Shown one piece after another: positions 19,180 to 28,913 of a stretch of 64,000 nucleotides of DNA. Source of the DNA: Chitinophagaceae bacterium (GTDB taxonomy: Bacteria; Bacteroidota; Bacteroidia; Chitinophagales; Chitinophagaceae); NCBI GenBank assembly GCA_016719815.1, contig JADJYK010000017.1, positions 1 through 64,000 on the forward strand, read 5' to 3'. Below the pieces are notes generated by a model. That model saw nothing but the letters and a program-made list of their open reading frames with translations, had not been told where the DNA came from and made no database searches. Each line of letters opens with the position of its first letter. Position 1 is the stretch's first letter. A program made the translations under genes and the position numbers.

Positions 19180-19884
19180 TCAACCCAAATCCAGTTCTTC
19201 TTTTGGCAAAGGCTTCATACAGAAGAACCAGTCTTTACAATAAACATTCTCTTGTTTTCCATCCATTCTTTCTTTTGCAACTCCACAACTGTTGGCTGGT
19301 GGTACTATCACATCTTCTCCGGGCCGCCAGTCAGCAGGTAATGCTACAGCATGCTTGTCTGCTGTTTGCAAGCCAATGATTACCCTCTTCAGTTCGTCAA
19401 AGTTGCGGCCAAGGGAAAGCGGATAATAAATAATTGCCCTGATAATACCTTTGGGGTCAATAAAGAAAACGGCCCGAACCGCCTTAGTACTGCTCTCGTT
19501 AGGCTGAATCATACCATACTTAGCAGCGACTTCCATTGTAATGTCTTCAATTAACGGGAATTTTACTTCGATGTTTTTCATATCCCTGAACTCAATCTTT
19601 TCTTTGATAGTACGGAGCCAGGCAATATGACTGTATAATCCGTCAACGCTCAACCCAACCAGTTGTGTATTTAGTTTTGCAAACTCATCCTCCATCTTTG
19701 CAAAAGTCATAAACTCTGATGTGCAAACTGGTGTAAAATCAGCCGGTGGCTGAAAAGAACAACCCACTTCCCCATATAGTCTTCCAGGAAATTTAATATT
19801 ACCCTGTGTGGTTACCGCTTCGAAGTGAGGCGCTGTATCGCCAATTCGGGGCATACTTACTATCTTTTCTTCATTGGTGCTCAT
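19180..19884 (-). CDS. 1-Cys peroxiredoxin (Prx6/AhpC-TSA family) with a compensated double frameshift
   Basis: The best start is ATG 19884 (MSTNEEKIVSMPRIGDTAP). A GTG three codons upstream is also in frame. The peroxidatic site is PADFTPVCTSEF, with a C-terminal Prx extension (WRPGEDVIVPP). The length of 234 residues suits the Prx6 branch, which reduces H2O2 and organic peroxides. Residues about 34-46 read GRLYGEVGCSFQP, which does not fit the family. Shifting the frame between about 19788 and 19746 restores EDYMGKWVVLFSH, the standard sequence before the active site. One extra base and one missing base therefore cancel each other, and the extra cysteine is an artefact. Confidence 0.92.
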   Translation of the reverse strand: MSTNEEKIVSMPRIGDTAPHFEAVTTQGNIKFPGRLYGEVGCSFQPPADFTPVCTSEFMTFAKMEDEFAKLNTQLVGLSVDGLYSHIAWLRTIKEKIEFRDMKNIEVKFPLIEDITMEVAAKYGMIQPNESSTKAVRAVFFIDPKGIIRAIIYYPLSLGRNFDELKRVIIGLQTADKHAVALPADWRPGEDVIVPPANSCGVAKERMDGKQENVYCKDWFFCMKPLPKEELDLG

Positions 19885-20032
19885 GTTAATCACTTTTAAA
19901 TTAATAATATATAGATTGCTTTTTCACCCGCAAAGTACGCAGAAGCCAGCCTGTTATCCAATGACTTATATCACAGATTAAGATAAACTCGGAAGAAATG
20001 AAATAATTGTGACAAGAGCCCTTGTTCGCAGC

Positions 20033-21127
20033 TTACTTCAGGTAATTGTATTCCACGGCCTTTGTTTCAAACTCTCCATAGCAAAAATCACCTTGCGGAT
20101 AGGCATAAATGGTTTGTGCAAATGATGACAGCCTGTACCCATTCATCTCTTCATATTTTCCCATCGGTGTTGACCACCTAATTTTTTTCATGGTACCGTC
20201 ACCCATATCAGCATAGCGGTTATCAGAAATGAAATTGACAAGTTCACCTTTTTCATTAAAATACAGCCATGCAGAAACGGTAATCCCATTGTTTGAAAAA
20301 TAGCTTTCGCTTTGTGAGAATCAGCCTGCTCCCATGTTATGCGCTTATCAATTAAAGTTGCAGGAGCCATGCAACACATATCGTTCAGCATGGTTACAGT
20401 TTCTGCCGTATCCATTTCCGGTCCGTGCTGATACTGCACCCTGAATAAAGAGAACAGTCTAATATCCATGCTGGCTTTTCCATTTTCAAAACAATGATAC
20501 CCGGCTACCGGCATTTGTTTCATTGTTGCATTCATAAAAAAGAAACGTTTTGCACTGGCAAAAATTATTCTGCTCTGATGCAAAATGCATCCAGCCCGAT
20601 TTTTCATCTTTCCGGATACGTCCGCAGAACCGTATCCTGCAATTTATAACCTTTGGTTTATTAAGGGATCCTGTATAACGGACATATTGCTGCACAACAG
20701 GTGGCAGCACCCCAATATCATTCTCTGTAAGCATTGATACACTTACCTCAGAATTTTTTTTTGCTGTTTTTACGTCCTGCAAATAACTGCTATAAAAACT
20801 CCAGGCGGCAAACCCGGTTATTACAGCAAGCAAGATGGTGAGGTTTGCAATAGTTCCAAATTTTGCATCAGTCCAGCAAGTAAAAATGAGATATTGTGAA
20901 AGAATAACCGCAACCAGAAAAACAACCCACCACGATCTTAATCCTGTAAAGAAAAATACAGCACCTATTAAAAAAAGTATTACTGCCAGCAGCCACAACA
21001 CCCCATTTACTTTAGGAATAGCAGCGGTAAGTTGCTGAACCGGGGAAATATTAAATGCTTTAACAAAACCCAGCAGCTGGATAAGTCCGTGAACGACTGC
21101 CAGAAACAAAAAAAGAAATCGCAGCAT
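20033..21127 (-). CDS. DUF6544 family membrane-anchored protein, frameshifted
   Basis: ATG 21127. The first 130 residues hold about four membrane helices (LFLFLAVVHGLIQLLGF and LWLLAVILFLIGAVFFFTG are two of them). The soluble part follows: VLPPVVQQYVRYTG, then after a break near 20565 (TTTTT short by one) KQMPVAGYHCFENGKAS and AETVTMLNDMCCMAPATLI. After a second break near 20300 comes VNFISDNRYADMGDGT, and the protein ends in EFETKAVEYNYLK at 20033. These are the conserved blocks I associate with DUF6544. Repaired length is about 365 residues. The function is unknown. Confidence 0.78.
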
Positions 21128-21417
21128 ATAAAAAAATTAAACACAAGTGTAGAATACTGATAAACTCAAATCAATGACCCCGGGCATTTCAGTCATTGAT
21201 ATTTCTCAGGTTTCATTCACAAAAATGACCAAAATAATAACCTGGATCCGCTACATTGGAAATATTTCCCAGGGTGACGGAGTATCCGCAGGCTGGAGAC
21301 TTTAGCGGTCTGCAGCATATATTTTTAGCTGAATACATATACCAGCTTATTGATCATAATCATATGCCCATATTACAGGCAGTAATACATTTGCAGCTCA
21401 CTTATCAGACATAAACT

Positions 21418-21942
21418 ATGAAAAAGAATCTGCTTGCATCCGTATTTCTTATAATAACATTAGCAGGATGCAAAAAAGACACTGATGAAAACTTCCATGT
21501 ATCATTCTCCGTAAACGGAGCTAATAAATCATATAAAGGGCATGTATTTGCGCATAAGGAGACAGTTAGTGGATTTTCACAACTGGTAGTTAATGGCAGC
21601 ACTTCTGCCACTTCCTATAATGATTATATGGGTATTTACCTGGATAACTATCCTGCAGGGAATAACTTTTCAACCGGGGAATATACGGATGCCGGAACCA
21701 CCTATTCACTCCTTTCCACCTACGCAAACGGCGGTTCTGAATATGAGGCAGGACAAAGTATTGCAGAGGATGCTGTGAGTTATGGTGTTACTATTACCAA
21801 TCACTTTAAGATTAATATTACACAACTGGATGCTGAAACTATAAGGGGAACATTCAGCGGTGATTTTTATCCTGGTGGAAATGTTCGTTCAACAGGTAAA
21901 ATAACCATCACAAATGGCGAATTTTATGCAAAGTTCCAATAG
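21418..21942 (+). CDS. hypothetical lipoprotein
   Basis: 174 residues. The lipoprotein signal is MKKNLLASVFLIITLAGC, with a good lipobox (LAGC) followed by KKDTDENFHVSFSVNG. The mature part is beta-rich, with conserved-looking blocks VNGSTSATSYNDYMGIYLDN and TIRGTFSGDFYPGG, suggesting a small beta-sandwich. Many Bacteroidota lipoproteins of this length have the same layout and unknown function. It stands alone, with 290 bases upstream and 201 bases downstream free of genes. Confidence 0.7.
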   Translation: MKKNLLASVFLIITLAGCKKDTDENFHVSFSVNGANKSYKGHVFAHKETVSGFSQLVVNGSTSATSYNDYMGIYLDNYPAGNNFSTGEYTDAGTTYSLLSTYANGGSEYEAGQSIAEDAVSYGVTITNHFKINITQLDAETIRGTFSGDFYPGGNVRSTGKITITNGEFYAKFQ

Positions 21943-22143
21943 AAAAATCAGGCAACTTTTCATGATTATTGCGCCCTGTTCAAATACCACCACTCATAAT
22001 GAGTTGCCATGCATCATTAGTATTCGTTCAGTATACGACTGGTAAAAAAAATAAATGCTCTGTTCTTTGATACGAACCGCATTCAGCACACTTATGACAA
22101 TCAGCCCCCTCTTTTCACTACCTTTACTTTCTCAATTTCAAAT

Positions 22144-23583
22144 ATGAGAAGGTCGTACTTAGTTGAAAAACTGTGCCAGATACAGATCCTGGCTTTTCTT
22201 ATTTCCTTCATCGTCTTTACCAGCTCCTGCAAAAAAAATGATGCCCCGGCGATTAATCCAAATCCTCCGGCAGATACATCACTGCAGTTATTTCAGCTAA
22301 CAGATTTACCACAGCTATATCTTGAAATATCACAGCCACAATGGGATACACTTCTCCGCAACTTCGACACTAATCCAATGAACGAGGAGTATATTATTTC
22401 CGACTATCGTTTTGTTCTTGGCGGAAAAAATATTTCTCTTGACAGTATGGGTATCCGCATCCGGGGCAACACCAGCCGCCGCCGACCCGAAGGCAGTACC
22501 GGGCAAATGCACAATACTCAAAATCCTGACTGGCATCATGCACACTTTGCCCTTAGTTTTTCTAAATACAGGAAAAAACAACGGTTTAATGGCATAGAGA
22601 AGATCAACCTAAAATGGTTTAAAGACGATGCCAATTATGTAAGAGAAATCTATTGCTACGATTTGTTTAAACGATATGGTGTATGGACAGCACCCAAAGC
22701 TTCGTACTGCAGGCTGATCATCCATATAAAAGGCGATCCTCAACCAGCAAATTTTGGCGTGTACAGTATGATTGAAAGTATTGATGAGGATTATATTGTT
22801 TCCCGAAAAGAAAAATGGGGTGCTGACACTGGTTATTTGTGGAAAGGCGGCTGGGCAGGCAGCCTGAATGCAAATATGGTACAAACAACCAGCATTGGCG
22901 TAGAAGATGTAAAGCTAGATCCGGCTTTGTCAAAATACTATGCCTACGATTTAAAGACAAAGAAAAAAGAGTTAAGTACTGCCAAAGCCCAACTTGTTAC
23001 ATTTATACAGGAGTTAAACAGTAAGACAGGAAATGAGTTTGAACAATGGATTGCACAGAAAATGGATGCCCCTCTTTTTTTGAAAACCTATGCAGTTAAT
23101 GTAATAGTGGGCATGTGGGATGACTACTGGGCTAATGGTAATAATTATTACTTTTACTTTGACAAAGCGGGCAAAGCCTGGTTTATCCCTTACGACTACG
23201 ACAATACACTGGGCACCTCCTATTTCTTCAATGCCGGAACACAGGACTTATTGCAATGGGGCAATATGACTGAACGACCACTCGTTACAAAAATTTTGCA
23301 GATTGTTGACTATCGCAATTTATATAAATCTTATCTGAAAGAACTTGCAGGCAGCAGTCTGCCTTATTTTAATTACACGGCCAGTCTGCAACGTATCAAC
23401 CAGTGGCAGCAACTGGTTAACAATTATGTATTCAACGATACAGGAGAAGATATGTATATTGAAGATAAGCCGGCGCCATGGGGTAATGTACCATTGTACC
23501 GGCTAAAATCAGGTAATGATTTAGGCGGAGCCAACGGCGAAGCCAATTTTTTTTCCACAAAGGCAAAACAAATTACCTGGTAA
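22144..23583 (+). CDS. CotH-kinase family lipoprotein
   Basis: 479 residues with a lipoprotein signal ending at SSC (residue 29). The CotH family is recognisable from RIRGNTSRRRPEGSTG, FNGIEKINLKWFKDDANY, and the hallmark near residues 323-357: GMWDDYWANGNNYYFYFD followed by GKAWFIPYDYDNTLG. CotH proteins are atypical kinases (spore-coat phosphorylation in Bacillus). In Bacteroidota they are surface lipoproteins of unknown target. It is monocistronic. Confidence 0.88.
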   Translation: MRRSYLVEKLCQIQILAFLISFIVFTSSCKKNDAPAINPNPPADTSLQLFQLTDLPQLYLEISQPQWDTLLRNFDTNPMNEEYIISDYRFVLGGKNISLDSMGIRIRGNTSRRRPEGSTGQMHNTQNPDWHHAHFALSFSKYRKKQRFNGIEKINLKWFKDDANYVREIYCYDLFKRYGVWTAPKASYCRLIIHIKGDPQPANFGVYSMIESIDEDYIVSRKEKWGADTGYLWKGGWAGSLNANMVQTTSIGVEDVKLDPALSKYYAYDLKTKKKELSTAKAQLVTFIQELNSKTGNEFEQWIAQKMDAPLFLKTYAVNVIVGMWDDYWANGNNYYFYFDKAGKAWFIPYDYDNTLGTSYFFNAGTQDLLQWGNMTERPLVTKILQIVDYRNLYKSYLKELAGSSLPYFNYTASLQRINQWQQLVNNYVFNDTGEDMYIEDKPAPWGNVPLYRLKSGNDLGGANGEANFFSTKAKQITW

Positions 23584-23797
23584 CCGATAAAAAAGCATAA
23601 GATAGACAGAAAATTACTATTACATAATGCAGTACAAATCATCGTAATAAAAATAAAAGCTGCCTCCTCGATCTATTAAGTTACATTTGCCGGGTTATAT
23701 TGAGTTCATTGCGCTTGTAAGAGAATCTTGTCCGCACTTTCGTCTTTCCCTTTACACCTGCATTTTCTCAAATTTTATTTACAATAATTTTATTTAA

Positions 23798-24049
23798 ATG
23801 ACAGTTTATGTTTCTAACCTGAACTTTTCTGTGACGGACGAATTGCTTAAAGGGCTGTTCACAAGTTATGGCGAAGTAACTTCAGCAAGGGTAATGACCG
23901 ATAAGTTTACAAACCGAAGCCGTGGTTTTGGATTTGTAGAAATGCCCGACGACAGCGCTGCCCAAAAGGCCATTGATGAACTCAACGGCAAAGTTGTTGA
24001 CAGCAGATCAATTGGCGTAAACCAGGCAAGACCCAAAAAAGAGTATTAA
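23798..24049 (+). CDS. RRM-domain RNA-binding protein
   Basis: 83 residues forming a single RNA recognition motif. RNP2 is VYVSNL (residues 3-8) and RNP1 is RGFGFVEM (42-49), including the aromatic residues that stack on RNA. After the domain come only a few basic residues (ARPKKEY). Such small RRM proteins in Bacteroidota and cyanobacteria are often cold-induced. The neighbouring cold-shock-domain gene on the opposite strand fits that idea. A TACATTTG about 110 bases upstream could be its promoter, leaving a long leader typical of cold-regulated genes. Confidence 0.92.
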   Translation: MTVYVSNLNFSVTDELLKGLFTSYGEVTSARVMTDKFTNRSRGFGFVEMPDDSAAQKAIDELNGKVVDSRSIGVNQARPKKEY

Positions 24050-24058
24050 TTAGCTTAA

Positions 24059-24094
24059 GGAAGCCTGAGTAAATAACCCGGGCTTCCTTTTATT
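24059..24094 (+). terminator. rho-independent terminator after the RRM gene
   Basis: GGAAGCC, a 15-base loop containing CCCG, GGCTTCC, then TTTTATTTA. It begins 9 bases after the stop codon. Confidence 0.8.
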
Positions 24095-24116
24095 TATCAA
24101 AAAAATGTAATTCCGG

Positions 24117-24374
24117 ATGACTAGCGAACAAATAGAAAAATTCATAACGCAGCTAAAAAGAAAAAACGAACAGGTGCAGATACACTTTAAAGATCGCCAA
24201 CCTGTTACAGGGATGTTTATAACCGGCAGCGATTATTCTGAACTTAAGTCTAAGAATCTTTGGCGTATTGTCAGCAGTATGAACCTTAAGGAATGGAGCA
24301 GCCGCAATGACATTAACCTGAGCCGTATTTTTAATGGCATTTCGTTTACAAGGCTTTCAGATGACAATGAATAA
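24117..24374 (+). CDS. small conserved hypothetical protein
   Basis: 85 residues from ATG 24117. The composition is mixed alpha/beta: an N-terminal helix (SEQIEKFITQLKRKNEQ), then strands VQIHFKDRQPVTGMFI, then WRIVSSMNLKEW and RIFNGISFTRLSD. The strand-rich centre with a Gly turn resembles a small Sm-like or SH3-like barrel, but this is only a visual impression. No signal peptide is present. It sits between an RRM protein and a cold-shock protein, so an RNA-related role is conceivable. Confidence 0.6.
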   Translation: MTSEQIEKFITQLKRKNEQVQIHFKDRQPVTGMFITGSDYSELKSKNLWRIVSSMNLKEWSSRNDINLSRIFNGISFTRLSDDNE

Positions 24375-24430
24375 AAAACACTACGCTCCTTTCGTAAAGG
24401 CATAACAATCAGGTAATGCATAGCTTAGCA

Positions 24431-24868
24431 TCACTTGATAAGTGAAACATCAACTGCCACAGGCCCCTTTGGTCCATTTTCAGTACGAAAACTTACCTTA
24501 TCATTTTCCTTGATGGAGAATGAGAGGTTATTGACATGGACAAATATACTTTCCTGAGTAACGTTGTCTTTAATAAACCCGAAACCTTTATCCTGATTAA
24601 AAAATGAAACTTTACCGCTGCGTACTTCATCAACAGTATCCTGCTGTTTTGGGATACTAATCTCAATATCCTCAGCATTTACTTCTTTGCGTTTTTTAGG
24701 ATCAGGCGGTGTGGAAGTAATATTGCCGTTTTCATCTACGTAAGCCATCATATCATCAAGGCTTTTCTTGGCACCACCTTCTTTTCTTTCCTTCATTTTT
24801 TCAGCCTTATCTCTTTTCTCTTTCTGCTTCTTTTTTTCTCTTTCTTTTTTGTTCCAGGACTCAGCCAT
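24431..24868 (-). CDS. cold-shock-domain protein with a charged N-terminal extension
   Basis: 145 residues. The first 35 are almost entirely Lys/Glu/Arg (KKEREKKKQKEKRDKAEKMK), a probable charged helix. A linker follows, then a cold-shock domain at about 84-145 with RNP1-like KGFGFI (94-99) and RNP2-like IFVHV (108-112). It binds single-stranded nucleic acids, probably as an RNA chaperone. The extension sets it apart from the 65-70-residue CspA type. It is convergent with the small gene at 24117. Confidence 0.9.
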   Translation of the reverse strand: MAESWNKKEREKKKQKEKRDKAEKMKERKEGGAKKSLDDMMAYVDENGNITSTPPDPKKRKEVNAEDIEISIPKQQDTVDEVRSGKVSFFNQDKGFGFIKDNVTQESIFVHVNNLSFSIKENDKVSFRTENGPKGPVAVDVSLIK

Positions 24869-25089
24869 GCATTCTTAATTTTAATTAATAATAATCTGCT
24901 TTTTTGATAAGGCATATAAGAGGCGGAAGACTTATTAAAAGGCAGGAATGTGTGAAGGTAAGCTATTTAATTAAGATGCCCTCAAAATGAAGGAGATTGT
25001 ACTCTGCCGTACTTAATACACTGACAATAATCAGTTTTAACAATATTGTCTATCCCTATTTTTAGACTCATTTCTGCAAACACTGTTAT

Positions 25090-25782
25090 ATGAAAAAGTT
25101 ACTGATTGTCATCCTGGGATTTATTTTACTACATACAGAAACGACCGCCCAAAATACTGAAGATTGCAGTGGAGGTGTAACAGGTATGAATGCTCTCGCC
25201 ATTACCTGCTCTGCAGTGAAAGTGCAGTTTTACAGACCTTTACGGCCTTCAAAATTCTGGAGTAATAAAAATGAAAAAGAATATGAAGCAAATTTCACAA
25301 TAGTTTACAAACCCTATTTTTCGCAAGCCATTACGGCCGACTGGATAAAGGATATTGACACTTCTACGAAGGAACATTCTTTCCAGCTTACAAAAAACGA
25401 GCATAGTTCTTTCTGGGAATTTATTGATCTGATACCCGGAATGTCTTATGAATTTTGCATTTACACCCGTTGTGGCAATTTGAGAATAGGGCCGCTTTGT
25501 CATTTCGCCACAACCTCCAACGAAGCCCCCTGTAAATTGGAAATCAATCAGACCAGAGATAATTCAGCATCCTTTAATATTAAGTACAACGAAAGACCCA
25601 CATTTTCCCGGAAACAAATACTTCTTGAATATAGAGAAAAAGAAGGAGACTGGAAACAGATAGAAATTAACGACAGTTACAGTGCTTTTATATCCAACCT
25701 GAATGCGGGTTCGGTTTATTATGCAAGAGTGAAATTTGTTTATTATAACGATGTCGTGTCGCCCCCTATACCAATGAAGTAG
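25090..25782 (+). CDS. exported protein with two fibronectin III-like domains
   Basis: 230 residues. The signal peptide is MKKLLIVILGFILLHTETTAQ. The mature part appears as two beta-sandwich repeats of about 95 residues. The first ends in YEFCIYTRCGN and the second in LNAGSVYYARVKFVY, the typical strand F pattern of FN3 domains. Four cysteines in the first domain may form disulfides. There is no T9SS tail and no enzymatic motif. Probable role: extracellular binding or structure. Confidence 0.65.
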   Translation: MKKLLIVILGFILLHTETTAQNTEDCSGGVTGMNALAITCSAVKVQFYRPLRPSKFWSNKNEKEYEANFTIVYKPYFSQAITADWIKDIDTSTKEHSFQLTKNEHSSFWEFIDLIPGMSYEFCIYTRCGNLRIGPLCHFATTSNEAPCKLEINQTRDNSASFNIKYNERPTFSRKQILLEYREKEGDWKQIEINDSYSAFISNLNAGSVYYARVKFVYYNDVVSPPIPMK

Positions 25783-25994
25783 TATTTAAAGCATTGAATA
25801 AATTCATTTACAATTCTGACTGGATTTTTAATGCGGTTTTGCAAACGAATCTGTTCTCTCTATGTCCTGGGAATGGGTCAGAATGACTGGCTTATTCATT
25901 CCAAATCCTCTTAAATTTACTGTTTTAAAAAAAGCCTTTCAGGGTAAAATTTCGATGCTAATGTCTCATGCATAAGATTATTATTGTTTGCTGA

Positions 25995-27368
25995 CTATTG
26001 AATAATCAATTGTGCAGGTGTGTAATTCTCTTTATCAATTCGCAGAGAGTAAGTACCTCTCGTTAGCTTACTTACATTTAATTCAATCTCGTTTTTACCG
26101 GCAAGGCAATAAGCACTTTTTGTTATCACTAATTTACCGGTTGCATCATATATTTTTATACCATAGGTATCAGACAATGAAACCAGTAAATTGATCTTTA
26201 AAGACCCGCTATTAACCGGATTCGGGAATACGGTTATTAAACCCATTTGTTTACTATCATTTTGAACAAAAACAACGTACGAGTATTCTGAATGCCCGTC
26301 AATATCAGCCTGTTTCAATCTGTAGTAGTTCCTTCCGGCTGCCGGAAAGAGATCGGCAAATTGATAATCTTGCTGCATGGCGGCGTTTCCCTTTGCTTTC
26401 ACTTTACCAATTCCTAAGAACCGGATACCATCAGATGACCTTTCAATTTCGAAATAACTGCTATTTATTTCATTCGCAGTGCTCCAGTCAAGCAGGGTTT
26501 GTCCGTTCATGAGTGCTGCTTTAAAACTTAACAAATTTACGGCAAGCGGCTGGCTAATGTGCGAAAGTGTGAACCTGTTAAGCACATCAATATTATTTAC
26601 TGTTACATAATTTAAAGACTGATCAATCCCGTTCTCACCAAGGTTTGTCCAGGCCGTTCCACCATTACTGCTATAAAATATTGCCAGGTTGGCTTCCGAC
26701 AAGCCCGCCAGTTCAGCATCAAAAAAACATAAATTCACAGTAGCTGCAAGTCCTGAATTATTAAGAGGCGTCACATCATAATAGCGATAGATTGATCTTC
26801 CGGATTGCTGCTGATGTCCCCGTTTTATAATAGTGTTACCCAGATTTGCCGTGCTTGTAACCTTAAATCCCAGGTTTCCGGGATTAATATCTGTTGGAGC
26901 ATTCAATAATGGGGTAACCTGAATATATCCGCCTGTTCTCCCGGTAACCCGCTTATTTTCAGTTTCCCCGGTCAGATTACCTGTACTACCTAAATCAAGT
27001 ATGTTATTATTTAAAAAAAGGCTATCACCGCTGTTAAAAACCACTGAATTCGATACGGCAACACTTCTGTTTAACTGTAATCCATTGACAGATTTATTAA
27101 GAACAAGATTATAAAATTCAGTTCCGGCTGATCCTGCAATAAATGAATTAGCTGTTGAAGTATTGCCGGTAAAAATCATATCACTGTTACCGGCTGAGAA
27201 AATACCGTTATTCGTGAAGCCTGCATTATTTAAAACAATTTTAGCAGTACCATTCGCAACAAGGTTTGTACCGGAAGTATTTAGAATCCCCTGCCCGGAA
27301 ATAAATGCCGGAATTATCAGCAGTAAACCTGCAGGAAAAATCTTCTTAATATTATTTAGCTGTAGCAT
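25995..27368 (-). CDS. T9SS type A sorting-domain surface protein
   Basis: 457 residues. The signal peptide is followed by a Gly/Asn-rich beta-helix-like region (IVLNNAGFTNNGIFSAGN), then a long beta-rich middle including VNLLSFKAALMNGQTLLDW and EIERSSDGIRF, a module common in Bacteroidota surface proteins just before the tail. The last 80 residues are a type A sorting domain: VFPNPVNSGSLKINL, IKIYDATGKLV and LTRGTYSLRI. The protein is therefore predicted to cross the outer membrane by type IX secretion and stay on the surface. It ends the same-strand pair with the gene at 27425. Confidence 0.9.
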   Translation of the reverse strand: MLQLNNIKKIFPAGLLLIIPAFISGQGILNTSGTNLVANGTAKIVLNNAGFTNNGIFSAGNSDMIFTGNTSTANSFIAGSAGTEFYNLVLNKSVNGLQLNRSVAVSNSVVFNSGDSLFLNNNILDLGSTGNLTGETENKRVTGRTGGYIQVTPLLNAPTDINPGNLGFKVTSTANLGNTIIKRGHQQQSGRSIYRYYDVTPLNNSGLAATVNLCFFDAELAGLSEANLAIFYSSNGGTAWTNLGENGIDQSLNYVTVNNIDVLNRFTLSHISQPLAVNLLSFKAALMNGQTLLDWSTANEINSSYFEIERSSDGIRFLGIGKVKAKGNAAMQQDYQFADLFPAAGRNYYRLKQADIDGHSEYSYVVFVQNDSKQMGLITVFPNPVNSGSLKINLLVSLSDTYGIKIYDATGKLVITKSAYCLAGKNEIELNVSKLTRGTYSLRIDKENYTPAQLIIQ

Positions 27369-27424
27369 AACATTTCATTTTATATTACCCTTAGCAAAAC
27401 AGCACTAATTATTCAGGCTGAAAC

Positions 27425-28282
27425 TTACTTGATATACTCTTCCCGGCTTCCCCAACTGTCAATCTGGATATGGAAGTCAACAAACAATACACCTGCATCC
27501 GCATTATAAGTATCTGCAGTATTTCCGGAATTTCTCCAGAGCCGGCAAATAAGAATACTGGAAATTTTCTTCCCTGCCCCATCAATGCCTGCATTACCGG
27601 CTATTAACGGTGTAATAGTATGGGTATTGGCTGTAAAAGCCCCGGCAGCAACAACTGTACTGGTGGTAATAGCAGGAAATACCTGTGGTGTTGATGCATC
27701 GTAATTTGCCCAGGAATATTCTAAATTCCATTCAACGTTTCCCGAAGCAGAACTTTTAGGAGACCAGTGCAGATGAGGGTAGATGGTAGTTCCTTCTTTC
27801 CAGCTATGAGGCAACTGTACTGTAAAAGACATTGATTCAACACCCTGGTTATTGCGGAAATACCATATCTGCGGGCCCGAGCTACCCGTAAGATAATCTA
27901 ACGCCGCTGAGTTTGAGCCTTTATCAAGTGTAACCCGCAGGTCATCCCATCGGGTTTCGCCATCTCCTACTAAACGTCTCCATAAAGGCGAACCGGATGT
28001 TCCGGCATTATAATAGTAACCTGTACCAGCTGCATATGCGCCTGTCATACTTGCATTGGTGTTATACACCAAGAAACTTGTCGCCGGATTGCTGATGGTA
28101 CTTGCATCTGTAATAGCGGAAAGTGAAACCCTGGGAATTAATAATCCTTTTGCAGAATTGACAATATCCAGCATAGCTGATACATCAGGGGCACTTCCAT
28201 CCGTATTAATTGCCACATTTTGGGCTTTACTGCTCTCGCCAAAACAAATGCTGAAAGAAATAATAGCAAAAAGCATTTTCAT
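27425..28282 (-). CDS. hypothetical exported surface protein
   Basis: 285 residues. A signal (to about residue 21, SSKAQ) is followed by VAINTDGSAPDVSAMLDI and SAKGLLIPRVSL, an N-terminal module shared by many Bacteroidota surface and fibre-like proteins. The rest resembles a beta-sandwich (WYFRNNQGVESMSFTVQLP, PHLHWSPKSS, VDFHIQIDSWGS). There is no T9SS tail. It lies 56 bases upstream of the T9SS protein on the same strand, and they are probably cotranscribed as a secreted pair. Confidence 0.65.
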   Translation of the reverse strand: MKMLFAIISFSICFGESSKAQNVAINTDGSAPDVSAMLDIVNSAKGLLIPRVSLSAITDASTISNPATSFLVYNTNASMTGAYAAGTGYYYNAGTSGSPLWRRLVGDGETRWDDLRVTLDKGSNSAALDYLTGSSGPQIWYFRNNQGVESMSFTVQLPHSWKEGTTIYPHLHWSPKSSASGNVEWNLEYSWANYDASTPQVFPAITTSTVVAAGAFTANTHTITPLIAGNAGIDGAGKKISSILICRLWRNSGNTADTYNADAGVLFVDFHIQIDSWGSREEYIK

Positions 28283-28913
28283 GAATCTTTCATAAAACGA
28301 AAGTTTAACTGTTTAATTTTTTTGTTAATACCCGTTTCTTTAGCAACAAGTAAATAATAAAATCGCAGAAGCCAATAAAACAACAGGTGTAAAACACAAA
28401 AAGTGTAATCGCATTTATCAGGATGCTACAAATAATTACAGGAGCGGAATGGTAATCATAAGTATGGATTTTACAGATGTTGACAATATTTACAGTGATC
28501 TATTACTGTATTGCTGCCGTCAAATTTTCATCGAAAGTATTTCCAGGCAGTTAAGTTATTTATGATTTCTGTCACATAGAAAAGGGAATTTCCACTCTAT
28601 GTATTAATACTTATACTAATTCGCTGTTTGTAAGTAATATAGTACGGCCCTTAATACTAATTAGTAAAATTCCCAGGTAAACAAACATCAATTCAGTCGG
28701 AAAATCCGGAGCCAAACGGTTAATTTCTGCCTATTTAAAATTACTTAATGACAGGCGGAGCGATAATTTAGAAACAAAAAAACCGGCGAACAGTAATAAG
28801 AACTTTTGTTAAAATTTTCCAATATCCTGAAAGTTGTGTAACAAAATACGAAATTCATCGTATTAAAGGCGTAAACAAGTAAATACAATTACAAAAAAAT
28901 CAAATTTAAGATT
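28283..28913. other. 631-bp AT-rich intergenic region
   Basis: Divergent intergenic region between the surface-protein pair and the coiled-coil protein. I see no credible open reading frame, tRNA or repeat. The sequence is AT-rich throughout, with a TTTTG about 100 bases before the ATG at 28914 that may belong to a promoter. The unusual length leaves room for regulation or a small RNA, but nothing specific is visible. Confidence 0.5.

Noticed and set aside
23681..23797. Riboswitch in the leader of the RRM gene
   Set aside because: The leader is AT-rich with no stable stem or known riboswitch core visible; only a possible long 5' UTR is noted.
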